Part shown: piece after piece, positions 7,138-18,000 of the stretch
How positions within the stretch are numbered: the first letter of the stretch is position 1
How the letters are laid out: each line of letters starts with the position of its first letter
Assembly (NCBI RefSeq): GCF_000373905.1
Contig: NZ_KB892705.1
Span: 1-64,000, forward strand
Source of the DNA: Mycobacterium sp. 155
GTDB taxonomy: Bacteria; Actinomycetota; Actinomycetes; Mycobacteriales; Mycobacteriaceae
Reading direction: 5' to 3'
Length of the DNA stretch: 64,000 nt
Translations under genes and position numbers: made by a program
The notes under the pieces: model-generated
Seen by the model: only the letters and a program-made list of their open reading frames with translations
Databases searched by the model: none
Told to the model about the DNA's origin: nothing

Positions 7138-8763
7138 CTACCCCTCAGCCGCCACCAATGACCCGAGCTTGATGGTGGGATTGTCCCGCTGAAAGCCCTC
7201 AAGCCGCCACGGCGTCGAGAAGAGCACGAGCATCACTCCGTCGGTGCGCGTCAGAACCTCTGCTGACACTTGACGATTCACGAAGTCAGCATCTTCCGGG
7301 GAGACGACGCGGGCCACCTGATAGGGCAGGGATTCCAGGGAAATCGGTGCGCTGAGTTCGGTGGCCATCCGATGCGCGGCCACCTCGAACTGCATGGGAC
7401 CGACCGCGGCGAACACGGGGGCCTGCTCGCCGCGCTTGTCGGAGCGCAGCACCTGGACGACGCCTTCCTGCTCCAATTGTTCGATGCCGCGGCGGAACTG
7501 CTTGTGCTTGCTGGGGTCGGTGCCGCGGGCCACCGCGAAATGCTCGGGGGAGAAGCTGGGGATCGGCGGATACTGCACGGGTACATCGCGATACAGCGTG
7601 TCACCGGGGCGCAGGGCTGCGGCGTTGGCGAGCCCGATGACGTCACCGGGCCAGGCGTCGTCGAGCGTCGAGCGCTGCTGGCCGAACACCGATTGCGCGT
7701 ACTTGGTGACGAACGGCTTGCCGGTCGCGGCGTGGGTCAGCACGTCGCCGCGTTCGAACGTTCCCGAAACCACGCGCGCGTAGGCGATGCGGTCGCGGTG
7801 CGCCGAGTCCATGCCGGCCTGCACCTTGAACACGAAGGCACTGAACGGACTGTTCGGAACCCTCCGCACGCCATCGACATCGAGGGCGCCGGAGGGTGCG
7901 GGTGCGAGTTCGACGAGAACATCGAGCAACTGGTTCACGCCGAAGTTCAGCGCGGCCGAGGTGAACAGGACCGGGGAAGCTTCGCCGCTGAGGAACGCCT
8001 CGCGGTCGTAATCAGATCCGTCTGCCGACAGCAGCTCGGACTCCTCGACCGCGGTGTCCCAGTCGATGCCTGCGGCGTCGTGGGCATCATCGGCGGAGAT
8101 GTGCTCCTCGGGAGCGATGGTGGCCCCGCCCGCGGTGCGGGTGAAGCGGATGAAGTGGCCCTTGCGGCGGTCCATCACACCCTGGAAATCCCCGGCGATG
8201 CCGACCGGCCACGTCAGGGGAGTCGTGCGCAGGCCGATCCGTTCGTGGATCTCGTCCATCAGTTCCAGGGCGTGCCGCCCCGGCCGGTCCCACTTGTTGA
8301 TCACGGTGATGATCGGAATGCCCCGGTGCTTACACACCTGGAAGAGTTTGAGGGTCTGCGGTTCGAGGCCCTTCGCCGCGTCGATGAGCATCACCGCACA
8401 GTCCACGGCCGTCAGCACCCGGTAGGTGTCCTCGGAGAAGTCGGCGTGGCCGGGAGTGTCCAACAGGTTGATGACGCAGTCGCGGTAGGGGAACTGCAGC
8501 GCGGTCGACGTGATCGAGATGCCGCGTGCTTTCTCCATCTCCATCCAGTCCGACACTGTGGAGCGTCGGCCCGCCTTGCCGTGGATCGCGCCGGCCTCGG
8601 TGATGGCCCGGGCATGCAGCGCCAGCGCCTCGGTCAGCGTGGACTTGCCGGCGTCAGGGTGGCTGATGACGGCGAAGGTTCTGCGGCGCGCCGCTTCCGC
8701 GGAGACACGGTCGCCTTTCGGCGTATCGGTGACGGTCGGGGTGTCGAGGGCGTTGTCGGTCAT
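7138..8763 (-). CDS. prfC: Peptide chain release factor 3
   Basis: RF3 is a translational GTPase that releases RF1/RF2 from the ribosome after peptide hydrolysis. The 541-residue protein has the G1 motif in FAVISHPDAGKSTLTEAL, the switch I region ARGISITSTALQF, G3 DTPGHADFSEDTYR and G4 NKWDRPGR. These are followed by RF3-specific domains 2 and 3 ending in DNPTIKLGSLVAAEG. The start is ATG 8763; longer in-frame starts upstream have no family match. The neighbours are a convergent GNAT pseudogene and a divergent L,D-transpeptidase gene, so it is probably transcribed alone. Confidence 0.95.
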   Translation of the reverse strand: MTDNALDTPTVTDTPKGDRVSAEAARRRTFAVISHPDAGKSTLTEALALHARAITEAGAIHGKAGRRSTVSDWMEMEKARGISITSTALQFPYRDCVINLLDTPGHADFSEDTYRVLTAVDCAVMLIDAAKGLEPQTLKLFQVCKHRGIPIITVINKWDRPGRHALELMDEIHERIGLRTTPLTWPVGIAGDFQGVMDRRKGHFIRFTRTAGGATIAPEEHISADDAHDAAGIDWDTAVEESELLSADGSDYDREAFLSGEASPVLFTSAALNFGVNQLLDVLVELAPAPSGALDVDGVRRVPNSPFSAFVFKVQAGMDSAHRDRIAYARVVSGTFERGDVLTHAATGKPFVTKYAQSVFGQQRSTLDDAWPGDVIGLANAAALRPGDTLYRDVPVQYPPIPSFSPEHFAVARGTDPSKHKQFRRGIEQLEQEGVVQVLRSDKRGEQAPVFAAVGPMQFEVAAHRMATELSAPISLESLPYQVARVVSPEDADFVNRQVSAEVLTRTDGVMLVLFSTPWRLEGFQRDNPTIKLGSLVAAEG

Positions 8764-8998
8764 CTCGCCAGCGATGGTATGGCCGACCTGCGGTAAATCA
8801 GTAATCGAGTCGGGCCGGTCACTGAGCCCACCACTTCCGCAGACACCACCACGGCGCACCGAAGCTCGGCCACACAACGACGGCGTCACGACTCGCCTAC
8901 AGGCCGCGCCTGTCGCGCCACACAGGACTCTCCCCGGTTAGGATTAGCGCACCCGATCGGCGCTCGATCGATACGGCTCTCGCCGGAAACACATTGGA

Positions 8999-10258
8999 GT
9001 GACGTTGACGTCTGTTCGCCGTGCCAGCCTCGCGGTCATGTTTGCCGTGCTCGCCGTGCTCGGCGGCGTGGTCGTCACCGCCCTGCCGGACTGCGGTGAG
9101 AACTGCCAGACGCTGGCCGCCGCGCCCCCTGGCGTCCCGCAGGCGTCGCCGACCGAGCCGGCCAAACTCACGATCACCCCGAAGCCCAAAGCCGAGGACG
9201 TCGACCCGCTGGCGCGCGTCCTGGTGACCGCCCAGACCGGCACGCTAGACACCGTCACGATGGTCAACGACGGCGGCAAGCAGATCCCGGGCATCCTCAC
9301 CCCCGATGCCAAGACCTGGAAGCCGACGACGACGCTCGGATTCGGCCGCACCTACACCATGACGATCGCAGCCACGGGTCCCGGCGGCATGCCGACCCGA
9401 CAGGTCACCACCTTCAGCACGTTGACCCCGAGCAACCAGGCGCAGGTGTATCTCGACGGCACGTCGGGTGCAATGCTGCAGGACGGCGGGAAGTACGGCG
9501 TCGGCATGGTGATCGTCGCGCGCTTCGACGAACCCATCACCGACAAGGCCAACGCCGAACGGCGCCTCAAGGTGACCACCAACCCGCCGGTCATCGGCGC
9601 CTGGAACTGGATCGACGATCAGACCGCGCATTGGCGGCCGGAAAAGTACTACGCGCCGGGCACGCAGGTGACCGTCAACGCCGACATCTACGGCGCGAAA
9701 CTCGGCGACGGCCTCTACGGCGCCGAAGACGAGAAGGTGTCGTTCACCATCGGTGACTCGCACGTCTCGATCGCCGATGACAAGACCAAACAGGTCAGCG
9801 TCTTCGAGAACGGCAAGCTGGTCCGCACCATGCCCACCTCCATGGGCATGGGGGGCACCGAGACCATCGGCGGCACCACACTCAGCTTCTGGACCCCGCG
9901 CGGCATCTACACCGTGATGGACAAGGCCAACCCGGTGATCATGGATTCCTCTACGTTCGGCCTGCCCGTCAACAGCCGCCTGGGCTACAAGGAAACCATC
10001 CCGTACGCCACCCGGATCAGCACCGACGGCATCTACCTGCACCAGCTCAACGCGACGGTGTGGGCCCAGGGCAACACCAACACCAGCCACGGCTGTCTGA
10101 ACCTCAACAGCGACAACGCCAAGTGGTTCTTCGACTTCTCCGTGCCCGGTGACATCGTCGACGTGCGCAACACCGGCGGCGAACCGCTGACCCTGCAACA
10201 CAACGGCGACTGGAGCGTGCCGTGGGGCCAGTGGATCCAGGGCAGCGCGCTGCGCTGA
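8999..10258 (+). CDS. L,D-transpeptidase (YkuD domain) with Ig-like domains
   Basis: The 419-residue protein makes 3-3 cross-links between meso-diaminopimelate residues in peptidoglycan, outside the membrane. Residues 1-30 form a signal or anchor segment (SLAVMFAVLAVLGGVVVTAL). Cysteines follow at DCGENC, but there is no clean lipobox. Two Ig-like domains come next, the second including FDEPITDKANAERRLKVTT and HWRPEKYYAPGTQV. The C-terminal YkuD domain has IYLHQLN and the catalytic SHGCLNLN (Cys about 366). It has the Ldt domain order of mycobacterial LdtMt proteins, and which paralogue it matches is not certain. GTG 8999 is used; TTG 9005, five bases after GGAG, is equally good. Confidence 0.92.
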   Translation: MTLTSVRRASLAVMFAVLAVLGGVVVTALPDCGENCQTLAAAPPGVPQASPTEPAKLTITPKPKAEDVDPLARVLVTAQTGTLDTVTMVNDGGKQIPGILTPDAKTWKPTTTLGFGRTYTMTIAATGPGGMPTRQVTTFSTLTPSNQAQVYLDGTSGAMLQDGGKYGVGMVIVARFDEPITDKANAERRLKVTTNPPVIGAWNWIDDQTAHWRPEKYYAPGTQVTVNADIYGAKLGDGLYGAEDEKVSFTIGDSHVSIADDKTKQVSVFENGKLVRTMPTSMGMGGTETIGGTTLSFWTPRGIYTVMDKANPVIMDSSTFGLPVNSRLGYKETIPYATRISTDGIYLHQLNATVWAQGNTNTSHGCLNLNSDNAKWFFDFSVPGDIVDVRNTGGEPLTLQHNGDWSVPWGQWIQGSALR

Positions 10259-10400
10259 TCTCACTTAGCCGGTCGTCAAGCACCCGAGTCCGTCGAACGA
10301 CGACGCAATGACGGTCGCCAGGCTATCCGCAGGCGAGTCGGCAGCTGGCCCGCCGTGCCGGTAGCCTCAGGTGCGATTGACGAACGATCGGAGGTCATCA

Positions 10401-11480
10401 ATGGACCTCGTACTGGGTCTCTCGATGACATCGAGCGTCGTCCGGTGGGTGCTGGTCGACGGGAACACGGGCGAGGGTGCACCTGTCGACCGCGGGGCAC
10501 TGGACATATCCGACGTCGGGACGTTCGACGCCGAGGCGCTGCTGGAGAACGTACTCGTCGGCGGTGAACTGCATGTTGTTGGCCTGACCTGGTCGCCCGG
10601 CGCCGACGCGGTGGCCGCCAAGGTGCGCGCGGCTCTCGACGCGCTGGGCGGCGGGGCCCGCGTGGTCGAGGTTTCTGACGTCGAGGCCGCCGAGGCACTG
10701 GCCGGCGGCATCGCCGAGATCTCCGGCTACAACTTCCTCGTCATGTGCATTGCCGAACCTGGGACTGCGCTCGTCGCGACGGTCAACGACCAGCGGGTGC
10801 ACGCCGAACGCATCGACTCCGCGCTGCTGGAGCGTGCCAGCGCCGCGGTTCGCGGCGCGCGCCCGAGCCCCGACGCGGTCTTTGTCCTCGGATCCGACGT
10901 CGAGGCCGCCGACACTCTCGTGGCCGTGTTGCGCGACGAGACGGCGCGTCCCGTCTTCACCGCCGACGAGGCCGACCTCGCCCTCACCCGGGGTGTCGCA
11001 CTGGCTGCCGCCCGCGGCGCGAACACCGCACCGGTGACCGCGGCGAAACCGCTGTTCTCCCGTGTCGCCGTGCTGTCTTCGATGCTGGCCGCCGCAGTCG
11101 TGGTGTTCGTTGTCTCGTTGTCGCTCGCACTCGGGCTGCGACTGACCCCGGAGTCGGCGGAGATGCACAACATCAGTGCCGTCGAGCCCTCCGTGCGGCC
11201 GGCTGCCCCGCCGTTGATCGCGAAAGTCACCGCTGTTCCTGCGCCTCACCCGGTTGCCCCGCCGCCGGTCCAGGAGACGGTTGGAGCGCACGTACCGGCG
11301 GCTCCAGCTCCCGTCGAACCAGCCGCGGTGCCCGAGCCGGCCTACGTCCCACCCGCACCGGAACCCGCGTATGTGCCGCCGGCCCCGCCGGTCTACGCAC
11401 CGCCGCCCGCCCCGCCGCCCCCGCCACGGCTGCGCGACCGGATCATCGAAAAGATCCCGCTGATCAACCGTTTTCACTGA
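10401..11480 (+). CDS. Mycobacterial DUF7159-type membrane protein with proline-rich tail
   Basis: The 359-residue protein starts at ATG 10401 with GGAGGT upstream. Its N-terminal 200 residues (MDLVLGLSMTSSVVRWVLVDG...) resemble a family of mycobacterial proteins of unknown function. A single membrane helix follows around residues 222-242 (VAVLSSMLAAAVVVFVVSLS). The last 100 residues are rich in proline and alanine (PPPAPPPPPRLRDR), as in proteins that cross the cell-wall space. The membrane and proline-rich layout is seen in sequence; a cell-envelope role is inference. Convergent with zwf. Confidence 0.8.
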   Translation: MDLVLGLSMTSSVVRWVLVDGNTGEGAPVDRGALDISDVGTFDAEALLENVLVGGELHVVGLTWSPGADAVAAKVRAALDALGGGARVVEVSDVEAAEALAGGIAEISGYNFLVMCIAEPGTALVATVNDQRVHAERIDSALLERASAAVRGARPSPDAVFVLGSDVEAADTLVAVLRDETARPVFTADEADLALTRGVALAAARGANTAPVTAAKPLFSRVAVLSSMLAAAVVVFVVSLSLALGLRLTPESAEMHNISAVEPSVRPAAPPLIAKVTAVPAPHPVAPPPVQETVGAHVPAAPAPVEPAAVPEPAYVPPAPEPAYVPPAPPVYAPPPAPPPPPRLRDRIIEKIPLINRFH

Positions 11481-11516
11481 CGCCGCCGAGCTGAAGTGGC
11501 GGGTGTGACGAGCGAG

Positions 11517-13025
11517 CTACTCCCTATGCTCCCTCCACGCCCGTTCGAACGGCAGGCGCCAGGCGTTCGGCGCGATGAGCTGATGGATGGCGTTGGGACC
11601 CCAGGTGCCCTGCGGGTACATCTTGACTACCGGTGGGTCTTGCAGCAGCGGTTCGGAGCGCTCCCACAGCGACTCGATGCCTTCGGCGGTGGTGAACAGC
11701 GTGTGATCGCCCCGCATGGCATCGAGGATCAGCCGCTCGTAGGCCTCCAGGACGTCGGCGATCTCCGCGGTCTCCTGCGTGGAGAACTGCATCGAGAGCT
11801 TCTCCAGCCGCATGCCCGGCCCGGGGCGCTTGCCGTAGAAGGACAACGACACCTTCGATGCGTCGGCCAGATCGAAGGTCAGATGATCCGGTCCTTGCGC
11901 GCCCACCCCGGAGCCTGCCGGAAACATGGTGCGCGGTGCTTCTTTGAACGCGATCGAGATGATCCGCTGACCCTCGGCCAGCCGCTTGCCGGTGCGTAGG
12001 TAGATCGGCACCCCGGCCCAGCGCCAGTTGTCGATCCCGACCTTGAGTGCGATGAACGTCTCTGTTTCCGAATCCGGCGCCACACCCTTCTCTTCGCGGT
12101 AGCCCTGGTACTGCCCGCGCACCACATCGGCGGTATCGATCGGCAGCATCGACCGGAACACCTTGTTCTTCTCTTCGCTGATGGCCCGAGGTTCCAGCGC
12201 CGTCGGTGGCTCCATCACCACGAACGCCATCACCTGGAGCAGGTGGGTGACCACCATGTCCTTGAAGGCGCCGGTGCTCTCATAGAAGTTGGCCCGTTGA
12301 TCCAGGCCGAGCGTCTCAGGGATGTCGATCTGGATGTGGTCGATGAAGTTGCGGTTCCAGATCGGCTCGAACAGGCCGTTGGCGAACCGGAACGCCAGGA
12401 TGTTCTGCGCGGCCTCTTTGCCCAGAAAGTGGTCGATGCGGAAGATCTGGGTTTCCTTGAACGTCCTGTGCACGAACGCATTCAGCGCAACCGCGCTCGC
12501 CAGGTCGGTGCCGAACGGCTTTTCCATGACCACCTTGGACCGCTTCACCAGGTCGGCGTCCTTGAGCATCGTGATGACGGACTCGGCGGCCTTGGGCGGC
12601 ACCGACAGATAGTGCAGCCGACGGGCCTCGGGGCCCAGGTCGGCCTCGGCGGCGTCGACGGCGGCGGCCAGTGCTTCAGGGCCGGCGCTCTGCGGCACGT
12701 AATGCACCTTGCTCGCGAAGTTCTTCCACTGCTCGTCGGTGGGGTGGCGACTGCCGAACTCATCGATGGCCTTCTTGGCGTGGTCGAGGAATTCTTCGTC
12801 GGTGTAGTCCTCCAAAGAGGTCGCGACGACCCGGATATCGGGGCTGAACGATGACTGTTCCAGATAGGCCAGACCCGGAAGCAGCTTCCGTTTCGCCAGA
12901 TCGCCGGTCGCGCCGAACAGCACGATCACGTGCGGCGGCAACACTTCGCTGTTGGGACGCGTCGGGCGGGAACCTAGTCCGGGGTAGGCGACAGTCTGCG
13001 CATTTTCAGGAGCCACGTTTTGCAT
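11517..13025 (-). CDS. zwf: Glucose-6-phosphate 1-dehydrogenase
   Basis: Catalyses the first step of the oxidative pentose phosphate pathway, oxidising glucose-6-phosphate to 6-phosphogluconolactone with reduction of NADP+ (or F420-independent equivalents). The 502-residue protein has the nucleotide-binding motif [14 protein letters not shown] near residue 33, the conserved VVMEKPFG, and the substrate and active-site signature [14 protein letters not shown]. The C-terminal half fits the family to the end. ATG 13025 fits the usual length; an upstream extension to 13130 has no family match. The gene stands alone here, without tal, tkt or opcA beside it, so it is probably not the copy in the main pentose-phosphate operon. 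Confidence 0.93.
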   Translation of the reverse strand: MQNVAPENAQTVAYPGLGSRPTRPNSEVLPPHVIVLFGATGDLAKRKLLPGLAYLEQSSFSPDIRVVATSLEDYTDEEFLDHAKKAIDEFGSRHPTDEQWKNFASKVHYVPQSAGPEALAAAVDAAEADLGPEARRLHYLSVPPKAAESVITMLKDADLVKRSKVVMEKPFGTDLASAVALNAFVHRTFKETQIFRIDHFLGKEAAQNILAFRFANGLFEPIWNRNFIDHIQIDIPETLGLDQRANFYESTGAFKDMVVTHLLQVMAFVVMEPPTALEPRAISEEKNKVFRSMLPIDTADVVRGQYQGYREEKGVAPDSETETFIALKVGIDNWRWAGVPIYLRTGKRLAEGQRIISIAFKEAPRTMFPAGSGVGAQGPDHLTFDLADASKVSLSFYGKRPGPGMRLEKLSMQFSTQETAEIADVLEAYERLILDAMRGDHTLFTTAEGIESLWERSEPLLQDPPVVKMYPQGTWGPNAIHQLIAPNAWRLPFERAWREHRE

Positions 13026-13213
13026 ACTGACAGGTCGGCGTGCACTGATGGCGTCGGTTGGGTTAACTCGCGTGTGTCGGATTCGATCCAGACGCCGTGG
13101 ATCGCCGTCGATTCTGAATGGATTCACCAAGCTCTGCTATACGAATCCCCGCAAAACTGTTAACCAAATCGACGCGCCACCGCGATGTGGTCTACCTCAC
13201 TACGGAGATACAG

Positions 13214-13229
13214 TGTGATTATTATCACA
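13214..13229. promoter_or_regulatory. Consensus CRP-type binding site
   Basis: TGTGA-TTATTA-TCACA is an exact match to the TGTGA-N6-TCACA operator bound by CRP-family regulators, including mycobacterial Crp. It is perfectly palindromic in its arms. It ends only 12 bases before the start codon of the 49-residue membrane protein, overlapping the leader. This placement fits repression better than class I or II activation. Confidence 0.75.
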
Positions 13230-13241
13230 GAAGGGGCGGTC

Positions 13242-13391
13242 ATGGTCGGAGCATTCATTGGCGGTCTGCTGCTGGTGCTGGGCCTCGTCGCAATCGCAGC
13301 CGTTGTCGTAGCGGTCGTGATGGGTTTGCCCACATTGGCCATCACCATCGGTCTCATTTCCGGCGCATTTTTCGCCGGGCGGGCCGTTTAG
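13242..13391 (+). CDS. Tiny hydrophobic membrane protein
   Basis: A 49-residue product starts at ATG 13242, seven bases after AAGGGG. The sequence is almost wholly hydrophobic, with two predicted helices: about residues 3-26 (GAFIGGLLLVLGLVAIAAVV) and 28-46 (MGLPTLAITIGLISGAFFAG), ending in RAV. It overlaps the last four bases of the convergent recD gene. I do not recognise a family. The good ribosome-binding site and the CRP site directly upstream support a real gene. Small two-helix membrane proteins can regulate transporters or act as toxins, but nothing here decides that. Confidence 0.6.
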   Translation: MVGAFIGGLLLVLGLVAIAAVVVAVVMGLPTLAITIGLISGAFFAGRAV

Positions 13392-15037
13392 GTTCTGAGT
13401 CGCTTCCGCAGGCCGGTCGCGCGCACCGCTTGCCGGGTGATAGCTGCGCGTACTTCCGCTTCGGAGCCGACGACGCGGACACGCGTCTTGGCTCGGGTGA
13501 CCGCGGTGTAGAAGAGCTCCCGCGTCAGCAGCCGTGACTCGATGTCCGGCAACAGGACGGTCACCTCGTCGGCTTGACTGCCTTGGGCTTTGTGGATCGT
13601 CATGGCGTGCATGGTCTCCACCTCGGTGAGCCGACCGGTCGCGAACGATCCGTTGCCGCCCACCGCGACCCGCAAGCCGTCGGGCGTGGCGACCGTGACG
13701 CCGGTGTCGCCGTTGTACAGCTTGAGGCCATAATCGTTGGCCGTCACCAAGATTGGCCGCCCGACGTACCACGAGGTCCACAATGGCTCGCCAGTCGAGT
13801 CGGTCAACCACCGCTGCACCTGGCGGTTCCAATGCATGACGCCGGCCGGCCCCCGCCGATGCGCGCACAGCAGGCGATGCTCATCGAGAGTTTTCAGAGC
13901 TGCCTTGGCATCACCCAGGATCGCCGCCTGCCGCAGCTGAAGTGCATGCGGCACAACCACATCCCGCAACCGCTCGGTGATGTCGGTGGTCACCCATTCG
14001 ATGTTTTCGCCTCCGGCGGCCAGCACCTGCAGCGCCGCGTCGGCGTCACCGACCCGGATGGCGGTGGCCAGCGCACCGATCGACTTGCCGAACCGGTGCG
14101 ACGTCCGCAATGCCGCCACTCCCCGTGACCCCAACCCGTCGACCAGATCGGCGAGCACTGCACCGGCCTCGACCGAGGCCAGCTGGTCGGGATCGCCGAC
14201 CAACAGCAGCCGGGTCTGCGGTCGCACCGCCTCCAGCAGCCGGGCCATCATGGTCAGCGACACCATCGACGTCTCGTCGACCACGATCACGTCGTGCGGC
14301 AACCGGTTTCCCCGATGGTGGCGGAACCGCGACGAGGTGTCCGGCCGCGCGCCGAGCAGCCGGTGCAGGGTGGTGGCCTGCAACCCGGTCAGTCGCCTCT
14401 GGTCGACCACGTCGAGCTGGTCAACCTCCAATTGCACTGCTTCCTGCAACCGCGCCGCAGCCTTGCCCGTCGGCGCGGCCAGCGCGATGCGCAATGACCG
14501 ACCGCCCGTCAAAGCCGCCTGTTCGGCCAACAGAGCCAGCAGCCGTGCCACCGTGGTGGTCTTGCCGGTGCCCGGGCCGCCGGTCAACACCGTCAGCCCG
14601 TGCGACAGCGCGACTTCCGCCGCGGCCTGCTGCTCGGCGAACCCGGTGGGGAACAACCGCGATACGTCAGGGGCTGCCCCCAATGGCCGGGTGCCGACGA
14701 GCGTCAGCACGTCGTCGCGCACCTGTTGCTCTTCGCGCCAGTACCTGTCGAGATACAGCTGGTCGTCGAACAACCGCAGCACCGGCCCGGCACCGAGCAG
14801 GGGACTGGCGCCCACCGCAGCCAGCCAGGCATCCGGTTCTGGCCACGGCAGATCCGGCCGATCGACCTGAGTGGCGACCGACCGCAGATCCACGCACACC
14901 GACCCGGCGCGCAGCGCCCGCACCGCCAGTGCCACGGCAAGCGTCACCGATCCGTCGGTTTCACCTCCCAGCGCGGTGAGTCGTCGAGCCACCTGCACAT
15001 CCGCAGGTTCGAGAATCTCGGCGAAATGATCAAGCAT
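13388..15037 (-). CDS. recD: Exodeoxyribonuclease V subunit alpha (RecD)
   Basis: RecD is the fast 5'-3' helicase motor of RecBCD, which processes double-strand DNA ends. The 549-residue protein has Walker A GGPGTGKT at residues 153-160, Walker B VVDETSMVS, motif LLLVGDPDQLASVEAG and the C-terminal helicase motif MTIHKAQGSQADEV followed by LFYTAVTRAKTRVRVVG. ATG 15037 overlaps the end of recB by eight bases, which suggests translational coupling. It is the last gene of the recC-recB-recD run, an order also seen in M. tuberculosis. Confidence 0.95.
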   Translation of the reverse strand: MLDHFAEILEPADVQVARRLTALGGETDGSVTLAVALAVRALRAGSVCVDLRSVATQVDRPDLPWPEPDAWLAAVGASPLLGAGPVLRLFDDQLYLDRYWREEQQVRDDVLTLVGTRPLGAAPDVSRLFPTGFAEQQAAAEVALSHGLTVLTGGPGTGKTTTVARLLALLAEQAALTGGRSLRIALAAPTGKAAARLQEAVQLEVDQLDVVDQRRLTGLQATTLHRLLGARPDTSSRFRHHRGNRLPHDVIVVDETSMVSLTMMARLLEAVRPQTRLLLVGDPDQLASVEAGAVLADLVDGLGSRGVAALRTSHRFGKSIGALATAIRVGDADAALQVLAAGGENIEWVTTDITERLRDVVVPHALQLRQAAILGDAKAALKTLDEHRLLCAHRRGPAGVMHWNRQVQRWLTDSTGEPLWTSWYVGRPILVTANDYGLKLYNGDTGVTVATPDGLRVAVGGNGSFATGRLTEVETMHAMTIHKAQGSQADEVTVLLPDIESRLLTRELFYTAVTRAKTRVRVVGSEAEVRAAITRQAVRATGLRKRLRT

Positions 15038-18000
15038 CGAGCAGCTCCGACACGGCGACCACCAGCTCGGCGGGCGGCTCCCAGCTGAACACACCGGCGG
15101 GATGACCGTCGACGACGGGCGTAGCTGCCCCGCACATGCCGCGGACGAATAGGTACAGCACCCCGCCTAGGTGTGTCGCCGGATCGTAGCCGGGTAGTCG
15201 CCAGCTCAGGAACCTGTGCAGCACAACGCTGTACAGCAGGGCCTGCAGTGGATAGTCGGAATGCAGCATGGCCTCGGCCATCCGGTCGCGGGTGTAGTCG
15301 GCGGCGGTCAGCTCGGCATCGCCGGTGCCCAGCCAGTTGGTCTTGTAATCGACCACCACGAAACGGGATCCGATGCGCAGCACCGCATCGATCGAGCCGG
15401 ACAGGTATCCGCGCAGTGGCTGGTTACCAAGTGCTCCGCTCGACAACCGCTCGGAGTAGCGCGCCATAGGATCGTCGGCCGGCAGATGCGTGCTCAGCAG
15501 CGCGCCGACGTCGGCGAGCCGGGCGAACTCGCCGGACCGCAGATCGCCACCGGCCATAGGAAATTCGAAATCCAACTCCCGCAACCGGTCTCGCAGTCCG
15601 ATCTGGCGTAGCGTCACCCCGGGGGCGAGTGGGCCAAGGGGAGTGTCGTGCATAGGTACCAGTGCGGTTGCCAAGTCGTCGACCGTGACCTCGACGGGCC
15701 AGCGCGCCGCATGTGCGCGGATCTGGGCGGCCAATTCGGCACCGAGATCGGCGGCGAATGGATCGGCGGTCTCCAGCACTGCGTGCACCAGTGACCCGAA
15801 CGCCGCACCGGTGGGCAGCTGCGCCATGGGTGACGGGACATCGCTGCCCGTGGTGGCGGGAACCACCGGGACTTCGTCGACGACGTCGACCTCGTCGTCG
15901 AGTTCGGTGACCTCGGGCTCGCTCGTGACGCCCGAATCATCGGCTGCGCGAAGCAAACCCGAATACGACGTGCGGCGCCACGAGGTGTCGATGGCGCGGT
16001 GGAAGTGCCGGGTGGCCAGATGGTCGGGCGGCGCAAGCGCAAGAACGGGTGTGAACCCCTCGATGACGGACTCCTCGATCACCGGGCCACCAGCGTCTGC
16101 CCAGGCTCGCAGTCGGTCCATCGCTTCGGCGTCGCCGATCTTGGCGGGCACGCACTTGTCCGGCACCGTGGACTCACCCGGCCTGCGGCCCCGCAGCAGT
16201 CGTGACAATCCGCCGTTGGGTTCGTCGCGCGACGGCGCCCACCAGGCCACCACCTGGGACTGGGCCCGCGTCATCGCCACGTAGGTCAGCCGGCTGTCGT
16301 CGGCGGCGGCCTCGGCGCGGCCGGCCCGAGCCACGGCCGGATCGCCCGCACGCGAGGAGGACAAATCATCCCCCCCGATGTGCAGGCACCGCACGCCGTC
16401 GTCATGGAAGAGAATCAGATCCGGTTCGGGTACATAGCGATTGAACGTGAACGGCAGATACACGATCGGATACTGCAGGCCCTTGCTGACCCACACCGTC
16501 ATGATCTGCACGGCCGCGGCGTCGCTGTCCAGGCGGCGGTTGCGTTCGGTCTCTCCGCCGGCCTCGGAGCGTTGAGTGCGCAGCCAGTCCCGCAGCGCGG
16601 ACAGCCCGAACCCTTCCCGGTGAGCGGTGTCGGCCAGCAGCTGGGTCATGTGGGCCAGATCGGTCATCAACCGCTCGCCGCCTTCCCAGGACAGCACGCG
16701 CCGGCCCATCCCCGCGAGCTGGGCGGCCTCGAAGATCGCCGCGACACCGCGCTCACGCGCGTGCCCGGTCCAGGTGCGCAGGGTGTCGGCGACCCGGTCG
16801 GTCAGCGCATCCCCGCCCGCGGCAAGGGATTCCGCGGTCTCACCGAAGAACACGGTGGCAGCCGCAGCGCGCACCAAACCGGTGCGGTGCGGCTGGTCGA
16901 ACGCCTCCAGCAGGTACAGCCAGTCCTCGGCGGCCTCCGAGCTGAACACGTCGGAATCCCCGGTGTAGACCGCGGGGATGCCTGCCGCAAGCAGCGCACT
17001 GTGGCAGGCCCTGGCATCCTTGTGGGTCTCGGTGATCACCGCGATGTCGCGGGCCTGGACCGGCCGGCCGTTGAAGCTCGCACCGCCGGCCAGCAGGGAG
17101 CCGATGTCAGCGGCCAGATCCCGGCCGATGTGGGTGCGCAGCCGATCGATCGGAATAGTCTTGGAGTCATTGCCTTTTCGGGTCACCACCCGAAGCCGGA
17201 ACGGATCGTTGTGCGGCGCGCCGGTCAGCCGGTGGCCCTGGTGGTGAGCCTGCACATCGTGCACGACGATGTCGGACCCGCCGAGCTGAGCGCCGCGCAG
17301 CACCACCTGCAGCCGGTCCACCAGGGCGCTGTCGCTGCGCCAGTTCGTGCCCAGCGTCTGCTTGTCCCCGGCGGTCGCGGCGGCCCGCAGATACGTGTCG
17401 ATGTCTCCGCCGCGGAACGCGTAGATGGCCTGCTTCGGGTCGCCGATCAGGATCAGCGTGGAGTGCCCGGAGAAGGCTCGCTCGATCACCTGCCACTGGA
17501 CCGGGTCGGTGTCCTGGAATTCGTCGACCATCACGACCGGCCAGCGCTGATGCATGCGCATGCGGGCGGGTGAGTCGTCTGGTTCGCCCCGCACGCGAGG
17601 AGGACGAGGAGTCAGCGCGTCCGCCAGCCGGGTCAGCAGATCGTCGTAGCCCAGCACACCACGGCGCCGCTTACGGATCTCCAACTCGGCCAGCACATCC
17701 CGGGCGAAGCTCAGCCGCACCGCGGCGGGCGAATCGGGGTCGGGATCGGCAGGCCGCAGCTCGGTGGCGGGATTGGCCACCACGGTGCGGGCGAGCCGCA
17801 GTGCTGCGGCGTAGTCGAGCACCGGATGGTCGCGTTGCGTGCCGAACCGGGACAGGTACAAGTCGTCGACGATCTCGGTGACCAGGTTGTCAAGACTCTC
17901 GACCAGAGTCACTCCGGAATCGCTGTCTCCGGCCACACCAAGGGATTTCAACACGATCTGGCAGAACTGGTGGGTGGTGGCGATGGTCGCGCCGTCGAAT

